Source: CBDFHV01 sp965247705 (GTDB lineage: Bacteria; Pseudomonadota; Alphaproteobacteria; Rhodospirillales; CAMCUA01). Taken from it: 64,000 bases of DNA. The notes under the pieces were generated by a model, which was not told where the DNA came from, ran no database searches, and saw only the letters and a program-made list of their open reading frames with translations. Made by a program: the position numbers and the translations under genes. The stretch is taken from contig CBDFHV010000084.1 in assembly GCA_965247705.1 (NCBI GenBank), positions 62,001-126,000 of the forward strand, given 5' to 3'. Below, piece by piece: positions 33,885-43,206 of the stretch (position 1 is its first letter; each line of letters begins with the position of its first letter).

Positions 33885-35219
33885 ATGTCTTCCCGGGATT
33901 GGAACCGCCGGGTCTGGCGCCTGGCCGGGCCGATCATGCTGTCCAACGTTTCGGTGCCGCTTCTGGGCGCCGTGGACACGGCCGTAGTGGGCCACCTGCC
34001 AGGCCCCCAGTACATCGGCGCCGTGGCCGTGGGCTCGGTGGTCTTCAACTTCATTTACTGGGGGTTCGGTTTCCTGCGCATGGGCACCACCGGCCTCACC
34101 GCCCAGGCCCTGGGAGCCGAGGATCCGGACGAGGTGCGGGCCATGTTCCTGCGGGCCATGGGGATCGCCGTCATCCTGGGCGCGCTGATCCTCCTGTTCC
34201 AGGCCCCCTTCGCCTGGGCCGCCTTCGGCCTGATGGGCGCCAGCCCGGAAGTGGACACCTTGGCCCGGGAATACTTCGCCATCCGCATCTGGGCGGCGCC
34301 GGCGGCGCTGGCCAACTTCGCGCTGCTGGGCTGGTTCATCGGCGTCCACAAGGCCGGCGCCGCGCTCGCCCTCCAGGTCCTGGCCAACGGTGTCAACATC
34401 GTGCTCGACCTGTGGTTCGTGATGGGCCTGGGACTGGGGGTGAAAGGCGTGGCCATCGCCTCGGTGATCGCGCAACTTTCCTCGGTCGCCCTGGGCCTGT
34501 GGCTGGTGGCGCGCATCGTGCGGCCCATGGGCGGCGGCTGGCGGCTGGACCGGGCGCTCCATTGGGTGCGGCTGCGGCGCATGATGGGGATCAACCGGGA
34601 CATCTTCATCCGCACGCTGTTCATCACCGGCGCCTTCGCCCTGTTCACGGCGCTGAGCGCCCGCACCGGCGACGTGTTCCTTGCCGCCAACGCTATTCTC
34701 CTGCAGATGCACGCCTTCATGGCCTACCTCCTGGACGGCTTCGCCCATGCGGCGGAACCCCTGGTGGGCGGCGCCGTCGGCGGCCGCGACCGCGCCCGAT
34801 TGCGCCAGGCGATCCGGGTCACCAGCCTGTGGGCGACCGGTTTCGCGGCCCTGATGTCGGCGGTCTACGCGCTTCTGGGCCCGGCGATCATCGACGTAAT
34901 GACCAGCCTGCCCGAGGTGCGGGCGACGACGCGCCAGTTCCTGCCGTGGATGATCGCCGCGCCCATGGTGGGCGTCTTGGGCTTCATGCTGGACGGGGTC
35001 TACATCGGCATGACAAGAACGACCGAATTGCGCAACTGCTCGGTCGTCGCCTTTGTCGTCTATGCCCTGTCCCTGGTCGTGCTCTTTCCGAGCTTTGGCA
35101 ACCACGGCCTGTGGATGGGCTACGTCGTCTTCATGCTCGGCCGGGCGGTCAGCCTGGGTGCGCTGCTGCCCGGGGTGATACGCCAGGTGCCCGAGGCCGA
35201 GCCTAGAACAGCCCCGTGA
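33885..35219 (+). CDS. MATE-family multidrug/toxin efflux transporter (DinF-type)
   Basis: A 444-residue membrane protein with about 12 transmembrane segments in two similar halves. Family stretches are RLAGPIMLSNVSVPLLGAVD near the N terminus and AANAILLQMHAFMAYLLDGF in the second half. The MATE/DinF group exports cationic drugs or metabolites using proton or sodium gradients; the substrate is not predictable. The 3' end overlaps the convergent formate-tetrahydrofolate ligase gene by 17 bases. The N-terminal ATG at 33885 gives the full first helix. Confidence 0.9.
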   Translation: MSSRDWNRRVWRLAGPIMLSNVSVPLLGAVDTAVVGHLPGPQYIGAVAVGSVVFNFIYWGFGFLRMGTTGLTAQALGAEDPDEVRAMFLRAMGIAVILGALILLFQAPFAWAAFGLMGASPEVDTLAREYFAIRIWAAPAALANFALLGWFIGVHKAGAALALQVLANGVNIVLDLWFVMGLGLGVKGVAIASVIAQLSSVALGLWLVARIVRPMGGGWRLDRALHWVRLRRMMGINRDIFIRTLFITGAFALFTALSARTGDVFLAANAILLQMHAFMAYLLDGFAHAAEPLVGGAVGGRDRARLRQAIRVTSLWATGFAALMSAVYALLGPAIIDVMTSLPEVRATTRQFLPWMIAAPMVGVLGFMLDGVYIGMTRTTELRNCSVVAFVVYALSLVVLFPSFGNHGLWMGYVVFMLGRAVSLGALLPGVIRQVPEAEPRTAP

Positions 35220-36906
35220 TCCGCCCCGCCTCGTCCAGGCGAATGCTGTTGGCGGCCGGCACCCGGGGCAGGCCGGGCATGGTCATGACATCGCCGCACA
35301 GCACCACCACGAATTCGGCGCCGCCCAACAGGCGGACTTCGCGGATGGGCAGCATGAAATCGTCCGGAGCGCCCTTCAACACCGGGTCGGCGGAGATGCT
35401 GTACTGGGTCTTGGCCATGCAGATTGGGAAGGTTCCATGGTCGGCGTTCAAGTCGTCGAGCTGCTTGAGGACCTTGTCGTCGGCGGCGATGTCCTTGGCC
35501 CGATAGATCTCGCGGGCGATGGTCCGCACCTTCTCCACCAGGGGAAGTTCGTCGGCATAGAGGGGCTTGAAGTCCGCTTCGCCACGGTCGATGACGGAGA
35601 CCACCGCCTCGGCCAACGCGCCGGCGCCGGCGCCGCCCGCGGCCCAGTGGTCACACTCGACCGCCGTGACGCCCAGTCCCGCGCAGCGCTTGACCACGGC
35701 CTCCACCTCGGCCGGTGAATCGGCGGAGAACTTATTCAGCGCCACCACCGGTGGCACACCGAACTTGCGGAGGTTCTCGATGTGGCGCTCCAGGTTGGCG
35801 AGGCCCGCCTCCACCGCCGCCACATTCTCCTGCTTGAGGGCGTCGCGGGCCACGCCGCCGTGCATCTTCAAGGCCCGCACGGTGGCGACGACCACCACCG
35901 CGTCGGGTTTCAGCCCCGCCTTGCGGCATTTGATGTCGAAGAATTTCTCGGCCCCCAGGTCGGCGCCGAAGCCGGCCTCGGTCACCGTGTAATCGACAAG
36001 CTTCATGGCCGTCTGGGTCGCGATGACCGAATTGCAACCATGGGCGATGTTGGCGAACGGGCCACCGTGGATGAAGGCCGGGTTGCCCTCCAGCGTCTGC
36101 ACCAGGTTGGGCGCCAGGGCCTCTTTCAGCAGCACCGACATGGCGCCGTGGGCGTTGATGTCCTGGGCCGTGATCGGTTTGCGGTCGCGGGTGTGGGCGA
36201 CCACGATGTTGCCCAGGCGGCGCTGCAAATCCTTGAGGTCCGGCGACAGGCAGAAGATGGCCATGATTTCCGAAGCCACCGTGATGTCGAAACCGCCGTC
36301 GCGGGGAAAACCATTGGCCACGCCGCCGAGGGAGGTGACGATGGAACGCAGGGAGCGGTCGTTCATGTCCACCGCCCGGCGCCAGGTGATGCGTCGGCTG
36401 TCGATGTCGAGCCCGTTGCCCCAGTAGACGTGGTTGTCGATCATCGCCGCCAGCAAGTTGTTGGCCGTACCGATGGCGTGGAAGTCGCCGGTGAAATGGA
36501 GGTTGATGTCCTCCATCGGCACCACCTGGGCGTAGCCGCCGCCGGCGGCGCCGCCCTTCATGCCAAAGCACGGCCCCAGGCTGGGCTCCCGCAGGCAGAT
36601 CATCGCCCGCTTGCCGATCTTGTTGAGGCCGTCGCCCAGGCCCACGGTGGTGGTGGTCTTGCCCTCGCCCGCCGGGGTCGGGGTGATCGCGGTGACCAGG
36701 ATCAGCTTGCCGTCGGGCCGGTCCGACAGCGAGGCCACGAAGTCCTGGGAGACCTTGGCCTTGTGGTGGCCATAGGGTTCCAGGTTGGGGGCGTCCATAT
36801 CCAGCTTGTCGCGGGCGACGTCGACGATCGGCCGCATGGTGGCGGCCTGGGCGATCTCGATGTCGCTTTTGGGGCTGGCGTGCTGATCGGCGGCGGACTG
36901 GTTCAT
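35203..36906 (-). CDS. fhs: Formate-tetrahydrofolate ligase
   Basis: A 567-residue enzyme of normal length. Signature stretches are TPAGEGKTTTTVGLGDGLN (ATP loop), REPSLGPCFGMKGGAAGGGY and EAGFGADLGAEKFFDIKCR, with the end GLPRVPAANSIRLDEAGRI. Known role: ATP-dependent joining of formate to tetrahydrofolate, giving 10-formyl-THF for purine synthesis or, in reverse, ATP recovery during one-carbon compound use. Together with mobA/fdhD nearby it points to active formate metabolism. No folD or glycine-cleavage gene is adjacent. Confidence 0.97.
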   Translation of the reverse strand: MNQSAADQHASPKSDIEIAQAATMRPIVDVARDKLDMDAPNLEPYGHHKAKVSQDFVASLSDRPDGKLILVTAITPTPAGEGKTTTTVGLGDGLNKIGKRAMICLREPSLGPCFGMKGGAAGGGYAQVVPMEDINLHFTGDFHAIGTANNLLAAMIDNHVYWGNGLDIDSRRITWRRAVDMNDRSLRSIVTSLGGVANGFPRDGGFDITVASEIMAIFCLSPDLKDLQRRLGNIVVAHTRDRKPITAQDINAHGAMSVLLKEALAPNLVQTLEGNPAFIHGGPFANIAHGCNSVIATQTAMKLVDYTVTEAGFGADLGAEKFFDIKCRKAGLKPDAVVVVATVRALKMHGGVARDALKQENVAAVEAGLANLERHIENLRKFGVPPVVALNKFSADSPAEVEAVVKRCAGLGVTAVECDHWAAGGAGAGALAEAVVSVIDRGEADFKPLYADELPLVEKVRTIAREIYRAKDIAADDKVLKQLDDLNADHGTFPICMAKTQYSISADPVLKGAPDDFMLPIREVRLLGGAEFVVVLCGDVMTMPGLPRVPAANSIRLDEAGRITGLF

Positions 36907-37002
36907 GGAAGCCTCCTCATCGTCCCTGTCGGGGATTGTGCCGGCGGTCGGGTTGGATGGGGCCGCGGCGCCGCCGGACGCTAATGCCCTTGGCGGGCTA
37001 TT

Positions 37003-38067
37003 TCAATAGGAGGCGGTCGTGGGCGCCGAACCACCAACCTCGATCACCGCACGGCCGACCCGACCCTGCTCCAGATCCTCCAGGGCCCGATTGATGTCGT
37101 CCAGGGGGTAGACGTGCGTGATCAAGGCCGCCAGGTCCATGCGGCCCGCCGCCGCGTCGGCGGCGTAGCGGGGCAGGTCCCGGTCCGGGTCCGTGTCGCC
37201 GCCCCAGGAGCCCACAAGCCGCCGTCCGCGAATCAGCAGATAGGGATCCACGGCCACCAGGGTGCCCGGTGGCGGATTGCCGGCCAGCACGCACAGGCCG
37301 CCGGCGTCGCGGGTGCTGGCCAAGGCCGCCTCGGCGGCCGCGGCAACCCCCGCCGCCTCGACCGCCAGATCGACACCCCGGCCGCCGGTGATCTCGCGGA
37401 TGGCGTCCGCCGGGTTCCCGTCGCGAGCCGAGACGCCATGGGTGGCGCCGAGCTTGCGGGCGCGGGCCAGCCGTGCTTGGTCCACGTCGACGGCGACGAT
37501 GGGCGCGGCACCAGCCGCCTTGGCGGCCATGACCGCGCACAGTCCCACCCCGCCGACGCCGAACACCGCGACCGATTGACCGGCCTCGATGCGGCCCGTG
37601 TTGCGGACCATGCCGGCCCCCGTCGGCACCGCGCAGCCCAGCAGCGCCGCTTCCCGCAGGGCGACGCCGGGGGGCAGGGGCACGGTCCGGTTCTCCGACA
37701 CCAGGGCCGCCTCCATGAAGGTGGTGACGCCGCCCCCATTCACCGGCCCGTGGGGACCGCCGTAGACGCTGCCGGGCACGTCCCGACCCAGGCCCTTGAT
37801 CCAGGTGAGGACCACCTGCTGTCCGGGCCGCACCTTTTTCACCCCCTCCCCCGCCTCCAGAACGACACCGGAGCCCTCGTGGCCCATGGCGTGGGGCAGA
37901 TAGGGATCGGGCCCCCGGCGGCCCCGCGCCTCGTCGAGCTGGGTCCGGCACAGTCCCGCCCAGGCGACCCGCACCAGCACCTGCCCAAGGCCGGGTGGCG
38001 GAATGTCCAGTTCCTGGATCTCCAGGGGATTCCCGGGGGCGACGAGGACCGCCGCGCGCGCTTTCAC
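37003..38067 (-). CDS. Zinc-type alcohol dehydrogenase (MDR family) lacking the structural-zinc cysteines
   Basis: A 354-residue medium-chain dehydrogenase. Catalytic zinc ligands are visible: Cys40 (GLCRTQLD), His/Glu in HAMGHEGSG and Cys in LLGCAVPTG. The cofactor motif is VAVFGVGGVGLCAVMAAKAAG with Asp in VAVDVD, pointing to NAD. The four-cysteine structural-zinc loop is replaced by a loop with no Cys around GSVYGGPHGPVNGGG. The gene lies 10 bases after the methyltransferase on the same strand, so they form an operon divergent from the radical-SAM pair. Confidence 0.9.
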   Translation of the reverse strand: MKARAAVLVAPGNPLEIQELDIPPPGLGQVLVRVAWAGLCRTQLDEARGRRGPDPYLPHAMGHEGSGVVLEAGEGVKKVRPGQQVVLTWIKGLGRDVPGSVYGGPHGPVNGGGVTTFMEAALVSENRTVPLPPGVALREAALLGCAVPTGAGMVRNTGRIEAGQSVAVFGVGGVGLCAVMAAKAAGAAPIVAVDVDQARLARARKLGATHGVSARDGNPADAIREITGGRGVDLAVEAAGVAAAAEAALASTRDAGGLCVLAGNPPPGTLVAVDPYLLIRGRRLVGSWGGDTDPDRDLPRYAADAAAGRMDLAALITHVYPLDDINRALEDLEQGRVGRAVIEVGGSAPTTASY

Positions 38068-38077
38068 CGCCGCCCCC

Positions 38078-38740
38078 TCATGTGGCGATGAACCAATAAT
38101 AGTCGCCCTCGTAGCCTGCTTCGGCGAACAATGCCCGCCATTCGTCCACCTGCAGGGTGGTCAAGGCACCGAGGCGCCATTTCCACATGTTCTCCCGCTC
38201 CCGCTGGTCGTGCCATGCATCCACCATGACGAAGGCGTGTCCGCGGGTCACCCGTTGGATCTCGCTCAAGGCGTGGCGGCATTCGTTGCGCGCCAGGTTG
38301 TGGACGGTGTTGATGGAGATCACCAGGTCGAAGGCGCCGTCGGCGAAGGGCAGGTCGCGGGCGTTGCCCCGCACCATACGGCCCCGCATGTCCTCGATGG
38401 CGTGGTCCAGGGCATAGGCCGAGATATCCAGCCCGAGCACGGTCGCCCCCGGCATCAGGGCCTGGAAATCGTGCATCATGAAGCCTTTGGCGCAGCCCAC
38501 GTCGAGGATCCGGGCATCCTCGGTGAGGCCATAGTGATCGCGGAACCGGCGCACGGTTTCGGTCCAGAACCGGGGATGATAGCCGTAGCCGCCGTATCCG
38601 TAGAGGCGGTCGCCGTCGAAGTAGTCGCGGCCGAACTGGCGGGCGATTAGAATGTGCGCTTCGGTGATCGCCGCGCCCCGCGCCTCGATCGGCCGGCTGG
38701 ACCAGGGATAGCGGTCGAGGAGGTTGATCTCCTGGCCCAT
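38078..38740 (-). CDS. Class I SAM-dependent methyltransferase
   Basis: A 220-residue methyltransferase starting MGQEINLLDRYPW at 38740; the longer frame to 38938 is a low-complexity extension. The SAM-binding motif I is ILDVGCAKGFMMHDF, followed by VLGLDIS and GNARDLPFADGAFDLVISIN. The N-terminal section has an aromatic-rich YGYGGYGYHPRFW stretch. The acceptor is unknown. It is divergent from two radical-SAM genes and next to an alcohol dehydrogenase. Such sets occur in modification pathways for lipids, sugars or natural products. Confidence 0.85.
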   Translation of the reverse strand: MGQEINLLDRYPWSSRPIEARGAAITEAHILIARQFGRDYFDGDRLYGYGGYGYHPRFWTETVRRFRDHYGLTEDARILDVGCAKGFMMHDFQALMPGATVLGLDISAYALDHAIEDMRGRMVRGNARDLPFADGAFDLVISINTVHNLARNECRHALSEIQRVTRGHAFVMVDAWHDQRERENMWKWRLGALTTLQVDEWRALFAEAGYEGDYYWFIAT

Positions 38741-38979
38741 GGTGTGGTGGCTCCGTCTTGCACCGCGACGATCTGCTATGGTCGGGAGCGCGATTCCATT
38801 TTGCACCCGACCACCTTGACCTATTCTTAAGCTCCCTGGCCGATCATCCCCGTTCCTGGTAGTCTGTGCCATAGGGAACGGGCGTTCCCGGCGATGCCAG
38901 AAGGGCCAAGCCGGCGAACGACGGGGCCGAGCCCCCACCCGGCAGGCTCCCGCGGGTAGAACCTTGCCGTGGAGAACCG
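38741..38979. promoter_or_regulatory. Divergent intergenic region with a strong hairpin in the radical-SAM leader
   Basis: The 239 bases between the methyltransferase and radical-SAM starts must carry both promoters, but I could not assign hexamers. On the plus strand GGGAAC / GTTCCC with a 4-base loop (38874-38889) forms a strong hairpin, followed by further GC-rich pairing segments up to about 38956. GGAG precedes ATG 38980. It does not match a riboswitch consensus I know, including cobalamin. Confidence 0.35.
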
Positions 38980-40645
38980 ATGCGTACGCTGCTCGTCACC
39001 AGCAAATCCCAGGCCGGCTACAACTTGGCGGCGCCCCTGGGGCTTTACCAGTTGCGCCACCACGTGAAGACCGGGGGGTTCGACTGCGATCTCCTGGACC
39101 GGGACCTCTACGAGCCGGACCAAGCCCTGGCCGATATCCACGCTGGCCGCTACGACGTGGTGGGGATGAGCGTCGCCCACGACGTTATGGCCGAGGACCT
39201 GGACATGCTGTGGCGGTTCCGCGATGCGGCGGAAGCCAGCGGCCACCCGGTGCTGTTCGTCGCCGGAGGCCAGGAAGCGGCCATGAATTCCCGCCAATGG
39301 CTGGACCTGGGCATCGACCTGATTTTTTTTGGGATTCGCGGAGCACCCCTTCGAGGGCTTCTTGAGGCGCCTGCAAGCGTTGAAGGCGGCCGGCGTCGCC
39401 GCGCCGGCCCTGGCCGAGCTGACCCTGGGCCTGGACGGCGCCACCTTCATCGGGCCGGAGGGGGAGACGGTGCGCAACCCGGACCCGGTGCTGACGGCGG
39501 AGATGTTCCAGCAACTGTTCTACCACCAGATCCTGACCATCGACGTCCCGTTCCAGGATTACTGGGACATCCTCAGGGAAAAATCCGCCGACACCACCCT
39601 GGGCGCGTCCCAGTTCATCATCGAGAACGCGCGCATCTACACCTCCAGCCATTGCCCCCGGCAGTGCGGCTTCTGCAGTTCCCAGTCCTTCCTACCCGAA
39701 TCCCAAGGCACCAACGCCAAGATCACCATGCTGACCCCGGAACAGGTGCTGGACCTGATCCGCATGTACGTGGACCGCTATGGCGCCCGGGGCTTCCTGT
39801 TCAGCGACGACGATTTCCCGGTCGGCAACAAGCCGGGCCTCGACCGCCTGCGCCGCCTGTGCGAGCTGATCATCGCCGACAAGGCGTCGGGCCGCCTGCC
39901 CGAGGACTTGCACTTCGCCTGCCAGGCCCGCATCCTGGACTTCGTCGAGCGCAATATCGGCGGCCCCCGGCGCCCCATGCGGGACCTGCTGAAGCTCATG
40001 TACCAGGCCGGCTTCCGCAGCGTCGGCCTGGGCGTCGAGACCTTCGTCGAGCGCCTCTACAAAGCGCCGTCGGTGAACAAGGGCGGCCTTACCCTGGAGA
40101 CCTGCCGCATGGTGCTGGAGGCCATGCTGGAGGAAGGGGTCATCCCCCAGATCAACCAGATCCTGGGCCTCCCCGAATACACGGCCGACGAACTGGCCTT
40201 CACCATGGAGGTGGCCGTCGACTTTATGATCCGTGGCTGCGACGTGGCCGTGTCGCGCCACCTGCTGGCGCTCCCGGGGGCGCCCATCTACGGCGCCGGC
40301 CTCTATGACCTGGAAGTCGAGACCTGGACCCACCCGAGGACTGGCACGACGGTGGAGATCGCCGCCTACTTCCCGCCGAAAGACCCGGCGGTCCGCCACG
40401 TGCTCGACAACCTGTGGCGGGCGGAGACCGAGGAGCGGGAACGGATCGCCGGCCGCCGGGGCTGGGAGGGCAAGATCTTCCACAAGCGCATCATCGGCCT
40501 GACCTCGCTGCTGGCCGCCGCCAAGCTGCTGGGACGGCGGGACCTGGTGAGGCGGTTCCAGACGGTGCTGGATGCCGTGCTCGACAAGATGGACCTGGAA
40601 GAGGCCCTGGAGTCAGGCCGCGCCGTGGAGACCACCGCCGCATGA
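38980..40645 (+). pseudogene. Radical-SAM enzyme with N-terminal B12-binding-like domain, one frameshift in an 8-T run
   Basis: The gene reads from ATG 38980 to an eight-T run at 39323-39330, and continues in the next frame to 40645, about 554 codons in all. The two parts join seamlessly if one T is removed (DLIF then LGFAEHPFEGFLRRL). The N-terminal 120 residues have the fold of cobalamin-binding domains but no DxHxxG motif. The radical-SAM cluster motif is SSHCPRQCGFCSS. Members of this class do radical methylations and rearrangements. Its stop overlaps the start of a second radical-SAM gene (ATGA). The frame change may be a homopolymer error, real decay or transcriptional slippage. Confidence 0.85.
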
Positions 40646-42116
40646 GCGCCCGCCTGGAAAAGGTGCTGCTGATTGTCCCGCCGGGGAAGATCGTCTCCAC
40701 CCCCGAGGGCGCCCAGGAACGCAAGCTGGCGGTGCCGCCCCTGGGGCCGGCCTACCTGGCCGCCTCGTTGCGCCGGGCCGGCTACGATGTGGAGATCATC
40801 GATGTGCTGATCGCCGGCTACGATAACGAACGGCTGGTTTCCAACGGGGCCGGGCGGGTGATCCGCTACGGTCTGGACGAGGCAGACGTTGCGCGGCGCA
40901 TCGCGGTGGCCGCCCCCGACCTGATCGGCGTCAGTTGCCTGTTTTCCAACCGGGGGCGGGAGGCGCTGGAGCTGTGCCGCCTGGCCAAGGACGTCCTGCC
41001 CCATGTGCCCGTGGTCCTCGGCGGCCAGCACCCGTCGGGCATGCCCGCCCTGGTCACCGACCCGGCCGTGGATTTCATCCTCTATGGCGAGGCGGACGAG
41101 CCCATGGTCGCCCTCTGCGACGCCTTGCGCCGTGGCGGCGACCTGCGCGACGTGCCCCAGATCGTGCTCCCGGACGGGGAGAAATTCTGGCGCTCGCCCA
41201 CCGTCATTTACCCCGACGTCAACGCCCTGCCCTGGCCCGACTGGAGCTCGGTCGACCTGCCCGCCTATTGGGATGCCGGCATGGCGGACCTGGAGCAGGC
41301 GCCGGTGAGCGGCGAACGCAACCCCCGCTTCGCCGTCATGCTCACGTCCCGGGGCTGCCCCCACGACTGCTACTACTGCACCGCCACCCTCATGGGCGGG
41401 CGGCGCTACCGCAAGCGCGCGTTCGCCGACCTGATCGCCGAGATCCACCACATGCGGGAGCCCACGGGGTCGAGGAAGTGCACTTCTGGGACGACAACTT
41501 CTTCGTCAACAAGAAGCGGGTCAAGGAGGTCCTCAGGACCATCACCCGCGAGTGCGCCGGCCTCCGTTTCCAGGTGCCCGCCGGCACCGAGGTCAATGCC
41601 CTCGACGAAGAGGTCATCGACCTGATGGCCGAGGCCGGCTTCTCGAAAATCTTCCTCGCCGTGGAAAGCGCCGACGAGGCGATCCAGGCCGCCCACGTGG
41701 ACAAGAAGGTAAAACTCGACCGCCTGCCCCCCCTGGTGGCGCGGCTACGCGGCCACGGCATCACGGTGGAGGGCGCTTTCATGGTCGGCTTCCCCGGCGA
41801 AACGAAGGAACAGATGGACCGCACCTTCGATGCCGCCACCACCTACGACTTCGACCGCATCGCCTTCAGCATCGTCAACCCCCTGCCCGGCACGCGCCTC
41901 TACGACGAATGCGTCGCCGAGGGCCTCCTCCACGACGACTTCGACCCCGAAGACGTCCGCTACTCCAACGAAAACATCCGCATGGCCGACACCGAACGCG
42001 GCTACATAGCCAAGCGTCGCCGGCAGGTGTGGCGGGACTACATGGCGGAAAGGATCGATGTGGAGCGGATGGAGAGTAGGAATATTCGGACTGGGGTGGA
42101 GGGGGAGGAAGGGTGA
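40642..42116 (+). pseudogene. B12-binding-domain radical-SAM enzyme, one frameshift
   Basis: The gene starts MSARLEKVLLIVPPG at 40642, coupled to the preceding stop. About 274 codons are in the first frame up to near 41464. The rest, beginning VEEVHFWDDNFFVNKKRV, is in another frame. One missing base within GGGAGCCC would restore it, giving a protein of about 490 residues. The cobalamin-fold N terminus contains VPPLGPAYLAASLRRAGYDV and VVLGGQHPSGMPALV, as in BchE-like enzymes, though DxHxxG is absent. The iron-sulfur motif is SRGCPHDCYYCTA. Together with the preceding gene it forms a radical-SAM pair of unknown product. Confidence 0.85.
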
Positions 42117-42279
42117 ACGAACTATCGGTCAGTGAGTTGCTCATTCACGTCCTGAATGCCGCACCATAAGGTCTCAACCGAGTGGGCCCGCAATTCCAAA
42201 GTCTTCCTGCGATATTTCTCGATTGATCTGCAAAGCCGATGATGGCGGATCTGCCCACATGATTGTGTAGCGCACCCGG
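42117..42279. other. Non-coding stretch left of the IS3-family element
   Basis: The bases between the end of the second radical-SAM gene and the left inverted repeat of the IS element contain no supported gene. The minus-strand frame across it has no family I recognise. It could be part of older mobile DNA. Confidence 0.3.
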
Positions 42280-42292
42280 TTCCTTGGACACA
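42280..42292. repeat. IS3-family element, left terminal inverted repeat
   Basis: TTCCTTGGACACA; its exact complement is at 43652-43664. Confidence 0.75.
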
Positions 42293-42300
42293 AGTTTGTC

Positions 42301-43206
42301 TCACGCGGCGGGCCTGATTGAGATCGCGGCGTGCCACGCCTGACGAGCTTGAGCGGGGCTCAGGTAGCCGTTCTTTTCGACGATCCACTGGGCATTGTAG
42401 AGTTCGACGAAGTCGCGGACGGCGTCCCGCAGCTCCGCGATGTTGCGGTAGATGCGACCATGGATGATCTGTTCCTTCAGCGTGCGATTGAACCGCTCGG
42501 CGACGCCGTTGGTCTGGGGCTCGGCGACGAAGGCGTAGGACGGCTGGATGCCCCAGAACTTGATCTGGTTGGTGAAGTGGTCCGACAGATACTGGGAGCC
42601 GTGATCCATCCGCAAGGCCAGCCCCCGAGCCGCGCCGGCCGCGGTCGAGCCATACAGCCCGGCAAGCCCCATGGAGATCGGCTGCAGGGCGGCGAAGCGG
42701 TCGCCGCGCTTGCAGACATGCCAGCCGACACACTCGGCGTTCCAATGCTCGACGGCGGTGAAGATCCAGCCCCAGCCGTCGTCCACCGTGAACACCCGAA
42801 CGCCATCGGTGCCCCACATGAGGTTCGGGGCATGAGTGATGATCTCACCGTCATGGGGATTGCCGCCACGGCGGCGGCAGCGATGGGGCGAGAGCAGATT
42901 GTTCTCGCGCATCAGGCGGAGCACCCGCTTGCGGGCAACCCGGATGTCGCGACAGACCCGAAGCCGAGCCCAGACCTTGCGGTAGCCCTCGCCCTCCCAG
43001 GGCGATGCCTCCAGGTCGGCTTCGATCGCCACCAGCAGCGCCTGGTCCGAGATCGCGGGCTTCGGTCCCCGACGCTTTGCCGGCGGCTGCTCGGCGTGCT
43101 GGCCGGAGGTCACGGCGTAGAACGAGGAGCGGGCCATGCCCCAGGCGGCGCAGACCCGCCGCAGGCCGTAGGCCAGACCCGTGCCGGGCGAGGTGGCGGC
43201 ACTCAT
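42301..43206 (-). CDS. IS3-family transposase OrfB (DDE integrase)
   Basis: A 301-residue IS3 OrfB. The N-terminal region is of the HTH_21 type. The catalytic core has the first Asp in MWGTDGVRVF, the second Asp in MDHGSQYLSDHF and the Glu in NGVAERFNRTLKE. The end is the usual LYNAQWIVEKNGYLSPAQA form. The start codon overlaps the orfA stop (ATGA), so it can be made by re-initiation as well as by the family's programmed frameshift. All catalytic residues are present, so the element may still be active. Confidence 0.93.
   Translation of the reverse strand: MSAATSPGTGLAYGLRRVCAAWGMARSSFYAVTSGQHAEQPPAKRRGPKPAISDQALLVAIEADLEASPWEGEGYRKVWARLRVCRDIRVARKRVLRLMRENNLLSPHRCRRRGGNPHDGEIITHAPNLMWGTDGVRVFTVDDGWGWIFTAVEHWNAECVGWHVCKRGDRFAALQPISMGLAGLYGSTAAGAARGLALRMDHGSQYLSDHFTNQIKFWGIQPSYAFVAEPQTNGVAERFNRTLKEQIIHGRIYRNIAELRDAVRDFVELYNAQWIVEKNGYLSPAQARQAWHAAISIRPAA

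Noticed and set aside
38741..38979. Cobalamin riboswitch before the B12-domain radical-SAM genes
   Set aside because: The B12-box and conserved core elements are not found in the leader.
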